64,000 bases of DNA from Bacteroides sp. OM05-12 (GTDB lineage Bacteria; Bacteroidota; Bacteroidia; Bacteroidales; Bacteroidaceae): positions 235,129 through 299,128 of the forward strand of contig NZ_QSUN01000005.1 of the NCBI RefSeq assembly GCF_003438995.1, given 5' to 3'. The position numbers and the translations under genes were made by a program. The notes beneath the pieces were generated by a model that was not told the DNA's origin, ran no database searches, and saw only the letters and a program-made list of their open reading frames with translations. How positions within the stretch are numbered: position 1 is the stretch's first letter; every line of letters starts with the position of its first letter. Of this stretch, positions 16,331 through 25,073 are shown one piece after another.

Positions 16331-18481
16331 TTATTTCGTATAAATATATTCCTTTCGGCCATTTTCTATTTTATACCAATCTTTACTTTCATTTCCTTGA
16401 GATGTAACCCAAGTCTCAAACATTGGATATGCCTTTTTAATATTTTGATATTCTGCAGGATATTGAAATTGTGTATTCTTATTGCTAGGTACCATCAATC
16501 CCCAAATAAGATTGTCTTTACTTAGGTAAGGAGCTACGTTATAATCATCGCAATTACTGCCTAATAACTTTCTGGAAGCTCTTTGGGTTGGTTCGAATCC
16601 TTTTAAATGAACTTCTTTTCTAGCTTGTTTTTTGCCATCTGTGACAATGAAGAAATTGAGATTATTAACATTTATATCTTCTGTCTGGATGTTTTTATTA
16701 AACTTAATCAGAACTTTGAATGTCTTTTCATCCGCTTCGTAATCTTTCTCCAAACGGGTGTTTATTGTCTTTCTTTCTGTTGTAAGGCCTAATGCTTTGT
16801 GTGCATTATCAAAGAACGGTATTACTGCGTATTCCTGATTGTTTTCTGTTCCATTCGAACAAACGAATATGCTTTCATCAAGTTCACGCTGGTATGAGTT
16901 ATCATCTTCTACTTGTTGGATATCAGTCCTTTTGACCTTGTCTAATTGAATGGCTGCACCGATATTTTTTGTTGCTCCGACAGCACGTAATGTAGCTATG
17001 ATTCCTAACTCACTTGCATAATCATTATCTTCTAATTTATAACTAAGTTTTATATCCATAACTAAGTCGTTCATGTCATAGTCTCCATATACAGGCCAAT
17101 TATCTTCCATTAAGAATGTATATGAATTATCCGGAGATACGATAATTGGGAAACCAGATCCTCCTGGTTCGTCAGCCGGAACATTGTTTCCTTCTCCATT
17201 ACAGCCACTTGCAGGAATTCCGATTGTTTCTTCTTCAGAGAATACACTGGTTACCTGATCATTTACTTTTATATAATTAGAATCGTAATCATGTCCGTTT
17301 TTGAATAAAACTTGTAGCTTATCTTTTAAATATAATCCACCCCACTTTACCTTAATATCATTAAATATAGCTAGAGCTGTTAGAGGTGCTCCATCGTCGC
17401 TAGCTTTAATATCATTGTTATAATCAAAAAAAGCACTCTCGGTTACTTTTAAGATGGCATTATAATTTAACGAGATAGTGGAGTTGTTCATTTTAAGGTT
17501 TTTGCATAATAACATTGCTTCTTGTCCTATAGTGAAATTTCTATTACCTTGTATATCTAGGTCGTCTACACTTGTATAACAGTAATTGAAAAAACGAGAA
17601 TCACTGGTCGTAGTCATCTTAGTAGCAGTGAATTGCCCATAATTAAAAAATGCGCTCCCCGAATTGTCTATCCTTATTTCGTCGATGTTAACAATTCCGT
17701 TATTGATGAAATCACAATTACTATTAATTAGAAGATATTCACTGTGATAGACACCACTTTTTCCAACGTATACATCGCATCTGTTATTAATCTCTTGCCG
17801 GTTTTGAGGTGCAAGAGTTCCCATGATGTAAATTTGGGAATTTTGGCATGAATACCAATTTAATATTCCATTAAATGTTGTATTTTCTTCGATTACATAG
17901 TTTTTACCTTGCTCAATCGTGAAAGTTCCATTTCCTTCAATTTTTATAGCATCTGCAGGAACATTGATTTCCCGTTCTTCTGTTGGGGATTTCATTATAC
18001 TCTTAGACGCATTACTTTGACTGTTTCCGGAAATAGTATTAGTAAAGTCACATATGATTTCTTTGTTGTCTACAGTAATTATTTTTAGCGCATTTCGCTT
18101 TTTCCCGTTTTTCATTATCATAGTCTGACATACATATAATTCTTTCGAATCTTTGGGAATAGTAAGCACGGTTGAGAAGTCTTTTCCTTTTTTAGCAAGC
18201 CCTTTTGTCAGTAATTGGGCATTTTTATTAGAAAATGGATTTTCGTCATAAACTGAAATCTCATAATAAAACTTACCCTCATATTCATCATTTGCATTGA
18301 CGGTAAGGGATATTTCGTTAGTTGTAGACCAATCAAAATTTGCAGTGGTTTGTAATTCTGGCATTGGAGATGGTGTACGATAGTTAGGATCATATACATC
18401 GTCCTGACAACTTGTAAAAATGCTACTCACAATTAAAGTGATGGCAGCTGCATTGAATAATTTGTTAATAGATAAAATCAT
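16331..18481 (-). CDS. Surface lipoprotein with LruC domain (DUF4842)
   Basis: A 716-residue lipoprotein. The signal peptide ends in the lipobox IFTSC with Cys25, followed by QDD. Acidic residues right after the Cys fit the Bacteroidetes surface-export signal, so it is probably on the cell surface. The middle (about 180-400) is rich in Asn/Gly strands with repeated IYIMGTL, INNGIVNI, FFNYGQF elements, suggesting a beta-helix-like array. The C-terminal part (about 445-680) holds the LruC hallmark around EDNWPVYGDYDMNDLVMDI. The role of the family is not established. The gene lies between the exopolysaccharide operon and the wzc-wza-wzc genes, divergent from the latter, hinting at a matrix or cell-surface role in that system. 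Confidence 0.78.
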   Translation of the reverse strand: MILSINKLFNAAAITLIVSSIFTSCQDDVYDPNYRTPSPMPELQTTANFDWSTTNEISLTVNANDEYEGKFYYEISVYDENPFSNKNAQLLTKGLAKKGKDFSTVLTIPKDSKELYVCQTMIMKNGKKRNALKIITVDNKEIICDFTNTISGNSQSNASKSIMKSPTEEREINVPADAIKIEGNGTFTIEQGKNYVIEENTTFNGILNWYSCQNSQIYIMGTLAPQNRQEINNRCDVYVGKSGVYHSEYLLINSNCDFINNGIVNIDEIRIDNSGSAFFNYGQFTATKMTTTSDSRFFNYCYTSVDDLDIQGNRNFTIGQEAMLLCKNLKMNNSTISLNYNAILKVTESAFFDYNNDIKASDDGAPLTALAIFNDIKVKWGGLYLKDKLQVLFKNGHDYDSNYIKVNDQVTSVFSEEETIGIPASGCNGEGNNVPADEPGGSGFPIIVSPDNSYTFLMEDNWPVYGDYDMNDLVMDIKLSYKLEDNDYASELGIIATLRAVGATKNIGAAIQLDKVKRTDIQQVEDDNSYQRELDESIFVCSNGTENNQEYAVIPFFDNAHKALGLTTERKTINTRLEKDYEADEKTFKVLIKFNKNIQTEDINVNNLNFFIVTDGKKQARKEVHLKGFEPTQRASRKLLGSNCDDYNVAPYLSKDNLIWGLMVPSNKNTQFQYPAEYQNIKKAYPMFETWVTSQGNESKDWYKIENGRKEYIYTK

Positions 18482-18547
18482 AAGCCTTTTTTAGTTTTGG
18501 GGGTACATTAAGTTTTTGTTTTTTAATATATTTCTGTGCAAAGGAAA

Positions 18548-18555
18548 CAAATATA
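18548..18555 (-). promoter_or_regulatory. -7 promoter box for the LruC lipoprotein gene
   Basis: The minus strand reads TATATTTG (TAnnTTTG), about 65 nt before the start codon at 18481. A CAAA at 18582 is somewhat far to be a normal -33 element. Confidence 0.45.
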
Positions 18556-18775
18556 ATTTATATACCAAAATAAATTAGTTGCAAATTCTGACTTGTAGTC
18601 TGTTTTTAACACTTATGTACTTTGATTATATGCTGTAAACTAGCTGTAACGGCTATTTGCTGGACTTATAAATTCTATTCGATTTTGACAGGAAAGGGTG
18701 TACGCAGGTGTTGTATCTATAATATTTTCTTAATTATTTCTTTTTGCCTATTTTTAATTTCAATATAAATAATAT

Positions 18776-18783
18776 TATCTTTG
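18776..18783 (+). promoter_or_regulatory. -7 promoter box for the first wzc gene
   Basis: TATCTTTG matches TAnnTTTG and lies 52 nt before the ATG at 18836, giving a leader of about 45 nt. Confidence 0.5.
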
Positions 18784-18835
18784 GCGCGGAATCGGTTATA
18801 CATAATGCATTAACACAAAGTTTTTTTATTAAAAA

Positions 18836-21160
18836 ATGAATATGAATTTAGAAGAGGAAGAAGAACACATCGATTATTTGGAAATTATTCGTAGATATTT
18901 AGTACATTGGAAATTGATAATTTGCTCATTGTTAATTTGTATGACGATTGCTTTCATTTATCTTCGTTATGCTACGCCTGTTTATAATGTATATTCCATA
19001 ATAATGCTAAAAGATAACGAGAGGGGAGGACGTGCGGATGAGTTGTCTGTTCTCCAAAGTTGGGGAATTATGGGAGCCGGTGATAATGTGGATAATGAAT
19101 TGGAAATACTTAGATCATGGAATTTGACTCGTGAGGTAGTTAAAGAAATGCAATTATACATTACTTATAATTATAAGGGACATTTTAAATATGAAGATTT
19201 ATATAAAAGTTCTCCAATTAATGTATTTGTGAATGTTGAGTCATTGGATACTTTATCTGCTCCATTAAAAATGACTATAAGAGAAAGTGGTAATGGACAG
19301 ATAATAGTGGAAGGGAAATATAGGGAAGACTCCTTTAATAGAACATTAGAAAAATTGCCTGGTGATATATTGACTCCTATTGGTAAAATAACATTCGTGC
19401 GGAATCCTGATAATCAGTTGGAATCCGGAAATACGTTGTATGTTAAAGTTTTGAATCCGAATATTATTATAGGCTCTTTTCTTGGACGTTTAAGTGTTGA
19501 AACTACTTCTAAAACCACATCTGCTATTTGCCTTTCGATAAATGAGACCAATGTAGATCGCGGTATTGATTTTGTTACTAAATTAGTAGAGGTTTATAAT
19601 CGTGAAGCTATTGAAGATAAAAATAAAGTGGCTCAAAATGTAGAAACGTTTATTAATGAGCGTCTGACAAAAATAGGAGTCGAACTTAGTTATGTAAAAG
19701 AGGATCTTGAAAATTATAAAATAAATGAGGGAATCATAGATGTGAAGGTTAATGCTCAACTTTCTTTACAGGAAAATACACTTTACCGGAAAGAGTTGGT
19801 GGCTTTGGAAACCCAGTTGAAATTGGTAAAGTATTTGGAACAGTTTATGAAAGAAGATAATGGAGTTGAGCGATTGGTGCCTACTAATGTCGGGATTGAA
19901 GATCAAACTTTGCAGGAGTTGATAAAGGAATACAATACGAAATTGATGGAACGTAATCGTCTGCTTCGTGCATCTTCAAGTCAAAATCCTACCGTTTTGA
20001 TATTAACGAAAACAATCACTGAATTAAAAAAAGATTTATTATCGTCAATTTCCAGTATACAAGATGCATTGATGATATCCAGGGATGATTTGAATAAACA
20101 GATTTTAATATATAATGATCGTATAATAAATGTTCCGACACAAGAGCGGGAACTGTCGGAGAGACTGCGTAATGAGAAAGTGAAAACGGATCTTTATGCT
20201 ATATTATCCCGAAAACGAGAAGAAAATGCATTGACTATGGCAATTTCTTCTGAAAAGGCACGTGTTATTAATGATCCTATGATAACCGGGCCTGTTTCAC
20301 CTAAGCGTTCTCATGTGTATATATTGGCATTTGCATTAGGTTTTGCAATTCCGGTTGGAGGGCTTTATTTATATAATCTGTTAAATATTCATGTTCGGAA
20401 TCGTAAAGAACTTGAAGCTTTGACGGATGTTTCTGTGTTAGGAGAAATACCGGTTTATGCGAAAAAAGAAGTAATAGCTGTCAAGGAAGGGGTTAATGAC
20501 TTAATGGCGGAAGCATTTAGAACTGTCCGTGCCAATCTTCAGTTTATGGGTGGTAATGCTGCTTCGAAAGTAATAATGGTTACTTCTTCCATGCCCGGTG
20601 AGGGGAAAACTTTTATTTCTGTGAACCTTTCTGTCAGTTTGGCATTAATAGGGAAAAGAGTTTTATTAGTGGGAATGGATATTCGTAAACCAATGCTGGC
20701 AGAAATATTAAGTTTGAATCCTAAAAAAGGCGTTACTGATTATTTAGCCTGTATACGGAATGATGTTAGTGAATTAGTCCAACCGTCGGGAATACGTTCT
20801 AACTTTCATGTTTTAGTTTCCGGTACAATTCCTCCTAACCCTGCGGAGTTGTTGCAAAGTGAGAGGTTAACCGAATTGATGGAAACTTTGCGACAGGAAT
20901 ATGATTATATTATTGTAGATTCTGCTCCGATTGGGTTGGTTTCCGATTCGTTTTTAATGCATTCAGTGATAGATTCTACTATTTATGTAACCCGAGAAAA
21001 TTATACGGAAAAGAAGCATTTGGAATGGTTGAATGATATTGCCGGAAATAAAAAGCTACCTTCTCCACATATAATAATAAATGCGGTAAGTCTTGAAAAT
21101 ATAGGAGGCCATGGAGCCAGTTATGGTTATGGAGGCTATGGAGAGAATACCGTGTCTTAA
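18836..21160 (+). CDS. wzc: Wzc-type polysaccharide co-polymerase and tyrosine autokinase (copy 1)
   Basis: A 774-residue inner-membrane BY-kinase fused to a Wzz domain. Membrane helices lie near 25-45 and 493-513 around a periplasmic coiled-coil region with the PxxP-like ITGPVSPKRS just before the second helix. The cytosolic kinase has Walker A SSMPGEGKT (584-592), Walker A' VGMDIRKP (612-619) and Walker B YIIVDSAP (691-698). A short Tyr-containing tail (Y763, Y765, Y768) would be autophosphorylated. It is followed by a Wza gene after 123 bp and a second Wzc gene, forming one export module. The tail is much shorter than in copy 2, so phosphorylation range may differ. Confidence 0.92.
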   Translation: MNMNLEEEEEHIDYLEIIRRYLVHWKLIICSLLICMTIAFIYLRYATPVYNVYSIIMLKDNERGGRADELSVLQSWGIMGAGDNVDNELEILRSWNLTREVVKEMQLYITYNYKGHFKYEDLYKSSPINVFVNVESLDTLSAPLKMTIRESGNGQIIVEGKYREDSFNRTLEKLPGDILTPIGKITFVRNPDNQLESGNTLYVKVLNPNIIIGSFLGRLSVETTSKTTSAICLSINETNVDRGIDFVTKLVEVYNREAIEDKNKVAQNVETFINERLTKIGVELSYVKEDLENYKINEGIIDVKVNAQLSLQENTLYRKELVALETQLKLVKYLEQFMKEDNGVERLVPTNVGIEDQTLQELIKEYNTKLMERNRLLRASSSQNPTVLILTKTITELKKDLLSSISSIQDALMISRDDLNKQILIYNDRIINVPTQERELSERLRNEKVKTDLYAILSRKREENALTMAISSEKARVINDPMITGPVSPKRSHVYILAFALGFAIPVGGLYLYNLLNIHVRNRKELEALTDVSVLGEIPVYAKKEVIAVKEGVNDLMAEAFRTVRANLQFMGGNAASKVIMVTSSMPGEGKTFISVNLSVSLALIGKRVLLVGMDIRKPMLAEILSLNPKKGVTDYLACIRNDVSELVQPSGIRSNFHVLVSGTIPPNPAELLQSERLTELMETLRQEYDYIIVDSAPIGLVSDSFLMHSVIDSTIYVTRENYTEKKHLEWLNDIAGNKKLPSPHIIINAVSLENIGGHGASYGYGGYGENTVS

Positions 21161-21232
21161 TGAATATGAAATATTTTAATCAGAGGTTTATACGTTTTTT
21201 AATGAATTATTTAATATGCAAAATAAAAGTCT

Positions 21233-21240
21233 TATATTTG
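21233..21240 (+). promoter_or_regulatory. -7 promoter box before wza
   Basis: TATATTTG matches TAnnTTTG, 44 nt before the wza start. It suggests wza and the second wzc can be expressed independently of the first wzc. Confidence 0.45.
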
Positions 21241-21283
21241 CGCCCGTAAAACATGGTATACCTAATTTATAACATTCGAATTT

Positions 21284-22078
21284 ATGAAAATCTTCACTAG
21301 ATTATTATTACTGTTATTGATATTTTCTTGGTCAAGCTGTAATTCTTATAAAAGGATTCCTTACATGATGGACTCGGAGAGTTTGACGATAGAGGAGACT
21401 GATAAAGCTAATCTTTATGATGCTCGTATTATGCCGAAAGATTTGTTGACTATCACTGTTAGCTCTACGGAACCCGAGGCTGCAATTCCTTTTAATTTGA
21501 CGATTCCGACTATTCAATCTACTCAAACCAGATCTCTTACTTCGCAACCTGTATTGCAAACTTATTTGGTGGATAATAGTGGTGATGTGGAATTTCCGGT
21601 TTTGGGAAGAATACATTTAGGAGGCTTAACGAAATCAGAAGCAGAGAAATATATTGTTGATAAATTGAAAGGCTCTTTCAAAGAAACTCCGATTGTGAAT
21701 GTACGTCTTGTTAATTATAAAGTTTCTGTCTTGGGCGAAGTTAATCGTCCGGGAACGTTTACTGTGGCGAATGAAAAGATTAATCTGTTTGAAGCATTAG
21801 CTTTGGCTGGAGATATGTCTGTCTATGGAAAACGTGATAATGTGAAACTGTTGCGCGAAGATAATAAAGGCAGAAAAGAAATTGTTACTCTTGATCTGAA
21901 TAAAAGTGATATTATAAATTCCCCATATTTTTATTTACAACAAAATGATGTGATTTACGTTGAACCCAATAAAGCAAAATCAAAAAATGCCGATATAGGA
22001 CAAAGTACCACCTTATTACTGTCCGGCACATCTATTTTGATTTCACTGGCTAGTTTGATCGTAAACATTGTCCGTTAG
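21284..22078 (+). CDS. wza: Wza-type outer-membrane polysaccharide export lipoprotein
   Basis: A 264-residue OPX-family lipoprotein. The signal peptide ends FSWSSC with Cys19. A polysaccharide export domain (about 48-130, including YDARIMPKDLLTITV and GDVEFPVLGRIHLGGLT) is followed by one SLBB-like domain (about 150-225: VSVLGEVNRPGTF, LFEALALAGD, NDVIYVEPNK). The C-terminus is hydrophobic (LLLSGTSILISLASLIVNIV) and may insert in the outer membrane. It should form the export channel for polymer handed over by the adjacent Wzc proteins. It is shorter than E. coli Wza, usual for this phylum. Confidence 0.92.
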   Translation: MKIFTRLLLLLLIFSWSSCNSYKRIPYMMDSESLTIEETDKANLYDARIMPKDLLTITVSSTEPEAAIPFNLTIPTIQSTQTRSLTSQPVLQTYLVDNSGDVEFPVLGRIHLGGLTKSEAEKYIVDKLKGSFKETPIVNVRLVNYKVSVLGEVNRPGTFTVANEKINLFEALALAGDMSVYGKRDNVKLLREDNKGRKEIVTLDLNKSDIINSPYFYLQQNDVIYVEPNKAKSKNADIGQSTTLLLSGTSILISLASLIVNIVR

Positions 22079-22102
22079 TCTGTTCACATTAATAAAATTA
22101 AA

Positions 22103-24499
22103 ATGGCAAAAGAACAATTTTATAATAATCCGGAGGAAGAAGAGGACAGAATTGATTTTCAAGAGATTATTTTTAAATATTTATCTTATTGGAAGTGGAT
22201 TGTCGGTTCCGTAGTTATTTGTATGATAGGTGCGTTCTTCTATTTAAGATATACTGCACCTGTTTATAACATATCATCAACTATCCTTTTAAAGGATGAT
22301 AAAAAAGGTGGTGGTGTGGATGAATTATCTACACTTCAGGATTGGGGAGTGCTTAGTAGTAAGAACAATGTTGATAACGAAATTGAGGTTCTTAAGTCTA
22401 AGAATCTACTTAAATCAGTTGTAAATGAACTGAAATTGTACACGAGTTATTCTTTAGAAGGTAACATACGTAATACGCAGCTTTATAAAGATTCTCCTCT
22501 TTACGTTGATTTAAATTATAATTCGCTGGATTCTCTTATTGCTCCTGTTTTGTTGGAAGTTCAAATGTCAAGCGATGGGAAAGCCAAAGTTACGGGCAAA
22601 TATGATGATGTAGAATTTGGTGAGACCATAACAGAATTCCCTGCTATCATGGAGAGTCCTGCAGGTATGATTACTTTGGCTCTGAATCCTGTAGCCGAAC
22701 CTGTATATGATCAAAAAATATTGGTAACTATAATGAATCCGTTAACTGTTGCCAGAGGTTATGCAGGCGGATTGGAAATAGCTCCGACTTCTAAGACAAC
22801 ATCTGTTATTAATATTTCTTTACCTGAAACGAACAAACAAAGAGGAAAAGACTTTTTAAATAAATTGGTCGACGTTTATAACCGTGAGACTATCGAAGAT
22901 AAGAATCGCGTTGCTAAAAATACAGAGACTTTCATTGACGAACGTCTTGCTAAACTTGATATTGAGTTAGGAAGTGCAGAACGTGATTTGGAGTCTTATA
23001 AGAAAAAAGAAAAGATTACCGATATACAGACGGATGCCCAGCTTGCGTTGCAGACTAATAGTGAGTATAAGAAAAAGCGGGTAGAGGTTGAAACACAATT
23101 GAGCTTAGTGCAATATTTGGAGAATTATGTTAGAGGTGATAAGGATAAAACAAAGTTAGTGCCTGCTAATGTTGGTATAACTGATCCTACTTTATTGGCT
23201 TTGACTTCTAAGTATAATGCTTATTTATTGGAGCGTGATCGTTTGTTGCGTATTTCTTCTGATAGCAACCCTGCTGTACAGAGTTTAAACAATACGATTG
23301 ATGCGATGTATGAGAGTATCCTGGCTTCTTTGTCGAGTGTATATCAGGGATTGGTAATCTCTAAGAAAGACTTGGACCGCCAGGCTCAACTGTTTGATAC
23401 TCGTATAGGCAATGTGCCTACTATGGAACGTGAATATACGGAAAAGGCACGTCAACAGCAGATTAAATCGGAGTTATTCTTGATCCTGTTGCAGAAGCGT
23501 GAGGAAAATTCATTGGCATTGTCTATTACAGCTACAAGTGCGAAGGTTATTGATGATGCATTTGCCAGCGGACCTATTTCTCCAAAGCGTTCATTAATTT
23601 ATATGATTGCTTTTGTTTTAGGATTTGCAATTCCTATTGCAGTAATTTATTTAAGAGATCTGTTGAATTTCAGAATAGGAAATCGTCATGAGCTAGAAAA
23701 GCTGACTTCCGTATCCATGCTTGGCGAAATTCCTTTAACGAAAGACGAAGAATATGTTGCCGTTAAAGAGAATAAGAATGACAGTATGGTAGAAGCTTTT
23801 CGTGCTGTCCGAACGAATCTGCAATTTACACTTTCCGGGACGGGACATAAGGTTATTATGGTTACTTCGTCTATGCCGGGTGAAGGTAAAAGCTTTATTG
23901 CGATTAACCTGGCTGTAAGTCTTGCATTGATCAACAAGAAAGTGTTGCTTATCGGTTTGGACGTTCGTAAACCGACACTTGCCTCTTATTTAAGTATTGA
24001 TAATAAGAGAGGTGCTACCAATTATTTGGCAAGTATGGAGGATGATCTGAGTAAATTGATTCATCAGACTAGCTTTAACAATAATCTGTATGTACTTCCG
24101 GCAGGTCCTATTCCTCCTAATCCGGCAGAGCTATTGTTAAATGACCGTTTAGATGAGATGGTTGGCACTTTGCGTAAAGAATATGATTTCATTATAATCG
24201 ATACAGCGCCGATAGGTTTGGTTAGTGATTCGTTAATTGTGGGTCGTGTGGCAGATGCAACTATTTATGTAGCCCGTGCGAATGTAACTTATAAAAAGCA
24301 TATGGAATGGTTGAATGATTTATATAGTACAAGCAAACTTCCTGCTCTATCCGTATTATTGAATGGAGTTACAATTGAAAAGAGTGGCTATTATGGCTAT
24401 GGTTACGGATACGGATACGGCTATGGTTATGGATACGGTTACGGTGGTTACGGCGAGGATAAGGATGGTAATCATCAACATCGTCATCATAGAAAATAA
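22103..24499 (+). CDS. wzc: Wzc-type tyrosine autokinase (copy 2) with a long Tyr-Gly tail
   Basis: A 798-residue paralogue of the protein encoded at 18836, similar over the whole length (for example TAPVYNISSTILLKDDKKGG versus the matching part of copy 1). It carries intact Walker A SSMPGEGKS, Walker A' IGLDVRKP and Walker B FIIIDTAP. The C-terminus is a run of Gly-Tyr pairs with eleven tyrosines, followed by a His/Arg-rich end (HQHRHHRK). Cycles of tail phosphorylation and dephosphorylation normally control ring assembly and polymer export. The Gly-Tyr codons alternate TAT/TAC and GGN, so the repeat is not a simple DNA slippage product. It starts 24 bp after wza and is probably co-transcribed with it. 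Confidence 0.92.
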   Translation: MAKEQFYNNPEEEEDRIDFQEIIFKYLSYWKWIVGSVVICMIGAFFYLRYTAPVYNISSTILLKDDKKGGGVDELSTLQDWGVLSSKNNVDNEIEVLKSKNLLKSVVNELKLYTSYSLEGNIRNTQLYKDSPLYVDLNYNSLDSLIAPVLLEVQMSSDGKAKVTGKYDDVEFGETITEFPAIMESPAGMITLALNPVAEPVYDQKILVTIMNPLTVARGYAGGLEIAPTSKTTSVINISLPETNKQRGKDFLNKLVDVYNRETIEDKNRVAKNTETFIDERLAKLDIELGSAERDLESYKKKEKITDIQTDAQLALQTNSEYKKKRVEVETQLSLVQYLENYVRGDKDKTKLVPANVGITDPTLLALTSKYNAYLLERDRLLRISSDSNPAVQSLNNTIDAMYESILASLSSVYQGLVISKKDLDRQAQLFDTRIGNVPTMEREYTEKARQQQIKSELFLILLQKREENSLALSITATSAKVIDDAFASGPISPKRSLIYMIAFVLGFAIPIAVIYLRDLLNFRIGNRHELEKLTSVSMLGEIPLTKDEEYVAVKENKNDSMVEAFRAVRTNLQFTLSGTGHKVIMVTSSMPGEGKSFIAINLAVSLALINKKVLLIGLDVRKPTLASYLSIDNKRGATNYLASMEDDLSKLIHQTSFNNNLYVLPAGPIPPNPAELLLNDRLDEMVGTLRKEYDFIIIDTAPIGLVSDSLIVGRVADATIYVARANVTYKKHMEWLNDLYSTSKLPALSVLLNGVTIEKSGYYGYGYGYGYGYGYGYGYGGYGEDKDGNHQHRHHRK

Positions 24500-24514
24500 G
24501 ATAAATATTATACT

Positions 24515-24557
24515 AAAAAAAACCGGAATAACTTTTCTAATGTTTATTCCGGTTTTT
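24515..24557. terminator. Bidirectional terminator after the second wzc
   Basis: AAAACCGGAATAA pairs with TTATTCCGGTTTT around a 12-nt loop, with A and T runs on both sides. It sits between the wzc stop and the stop of the convergent small gene and can serve both. Confidence 0.8.
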
Positions 24558-24560
24558 GTT

Positions 24561-24749
24561 TTATCCTCTGCTTCCAAGACTGTTTGGATCGGGGTTCAGT
24601 TCTTTCACGGCATTTTTTACATCCTTTTTATTGGGAGCTTCATCACCCACCTGCTGTACCGGATATTCTATGTCTTTAAGTTCTTCAACTGAAGATTCTG
24701 TTTTTCTTTTATGTAAAACAGTTTGTTTAGGATTGTTTTTATTCTCCAT
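24561..24749 (-). CDS. Small hydrophilic protein of unknown function
   Basis: A 62-residue, highly charged protein without signal peptide or membrane helix (ENKNNPKQTVLHKRKTESS at the N-terminus, Pro/Asn-rich end). It looks coding because the composition is protein-like, it starts with ATG, and its stop abuts a bidirectional terminator. It is convergent with the second wzc. I do not recognise the family and propose no function; it is probably disordered. Confidence 0.5.
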   Translation of the reverse strand: MENKNNPKQTVLHKRKTESSVEELKDIEYPVQQVGDEAPNKKDVKNAVKELNPDPNSLGSRG

Positions 24750-24852
24750 TTCTCAATTAAGTTTTAGGTTTAGTCATTCAACATTTAAGTCTATTATATG
24801 GTTCAGGGAGAACCCATGAAAGTGAAAGTTAAACCTGCTAGCTGTTAAATAT

Positions 24853-24962
24853 ATGACTTAAAACGCCTAAGGGAGTGATGGCTAACGCTCCAGTAGATGT
24901 GAGCTATCGTTCCCTTAGGCGTTAGCCAACGCCCCCTTGAGCGTATGGCAACGCTCCCTTGG
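24853..24962. repeat. Tandem array, 22-bp period, about five degenerate units
   Basis: Units start at about 24853, 24875, 24897, 24919 and 24941 and share a core like AACGCTCCCTTGG. The last two units are most alike; the outer ones diverge to about 13 of 22 matches or fewer. Parts are also palindromic: CGCCTAAGGGA (24864-24874) is the exact complement of TCCCTTAGGCG (24911-24921). There are no spacers, so it is not a CRISPR. Confidence 0.65.
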
Positions 24963-24973
24963 GTGATTGAAAA

Positions 24974-25030
24974 AACATACGGTCCTTTGTTTTCAAACGA
25001 TAGGAGTTTGTGAACAAAGGACCGTATGTT
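24974..25030. repeat. Long hairpin, family member 1 (core CAAACGATAGGAGTTTG)
   Basis: Perfect 18-bp arms (24974-24991 and 25013-25030) enclose a nested smaller stem CAAAC/GTTTG in the core at 24994-25010. The core and the right flank (CAATCGACCGTATG) recur at 44191-44207 and just after. It could act as a terminator or a transcript-stabilising structure, or be a small mobile hairpin. Confidence 0.7.
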
Positions 25031-25073
25031 TGTTTTCAATCGACCGTATGCTGAATTTCAGGTGTCTATATCA

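Larger units (their letters stand above)
18482..18835. other. Divergent promoter region between the LruC gene and wzc
   Basis: This 354-bp AT-rich gap has no coding frame of note. It holds one -7 box for each flanking gene (18548-18555 minus, 18776-18783 plus). I saw no inverted repeats of the kind that flank invertible capsule promoters, and no upxY/upxZ-like gene. Confidence 0.6.
24750..25073. other. Repeat-rich intergenic region
   Basis: No gene seen. It contains a 22-bp-period tandem array (24853-24962) and a long hairpin (24974-25030), both listed separately, between the small unknown gene and the Nudix gene. Confidence 0.7.

Noticed and set aside
18482..18835. Invertible capsule promoter
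   Set aside because: No paired inverted repeats, no recombinase and no upxY/upxZ-like gene were seen.
24853..24962. CRISPR array
   Set aside because: Repeats are directly adjacent with a 22-bp period, without spacers, and no cas gene is present.
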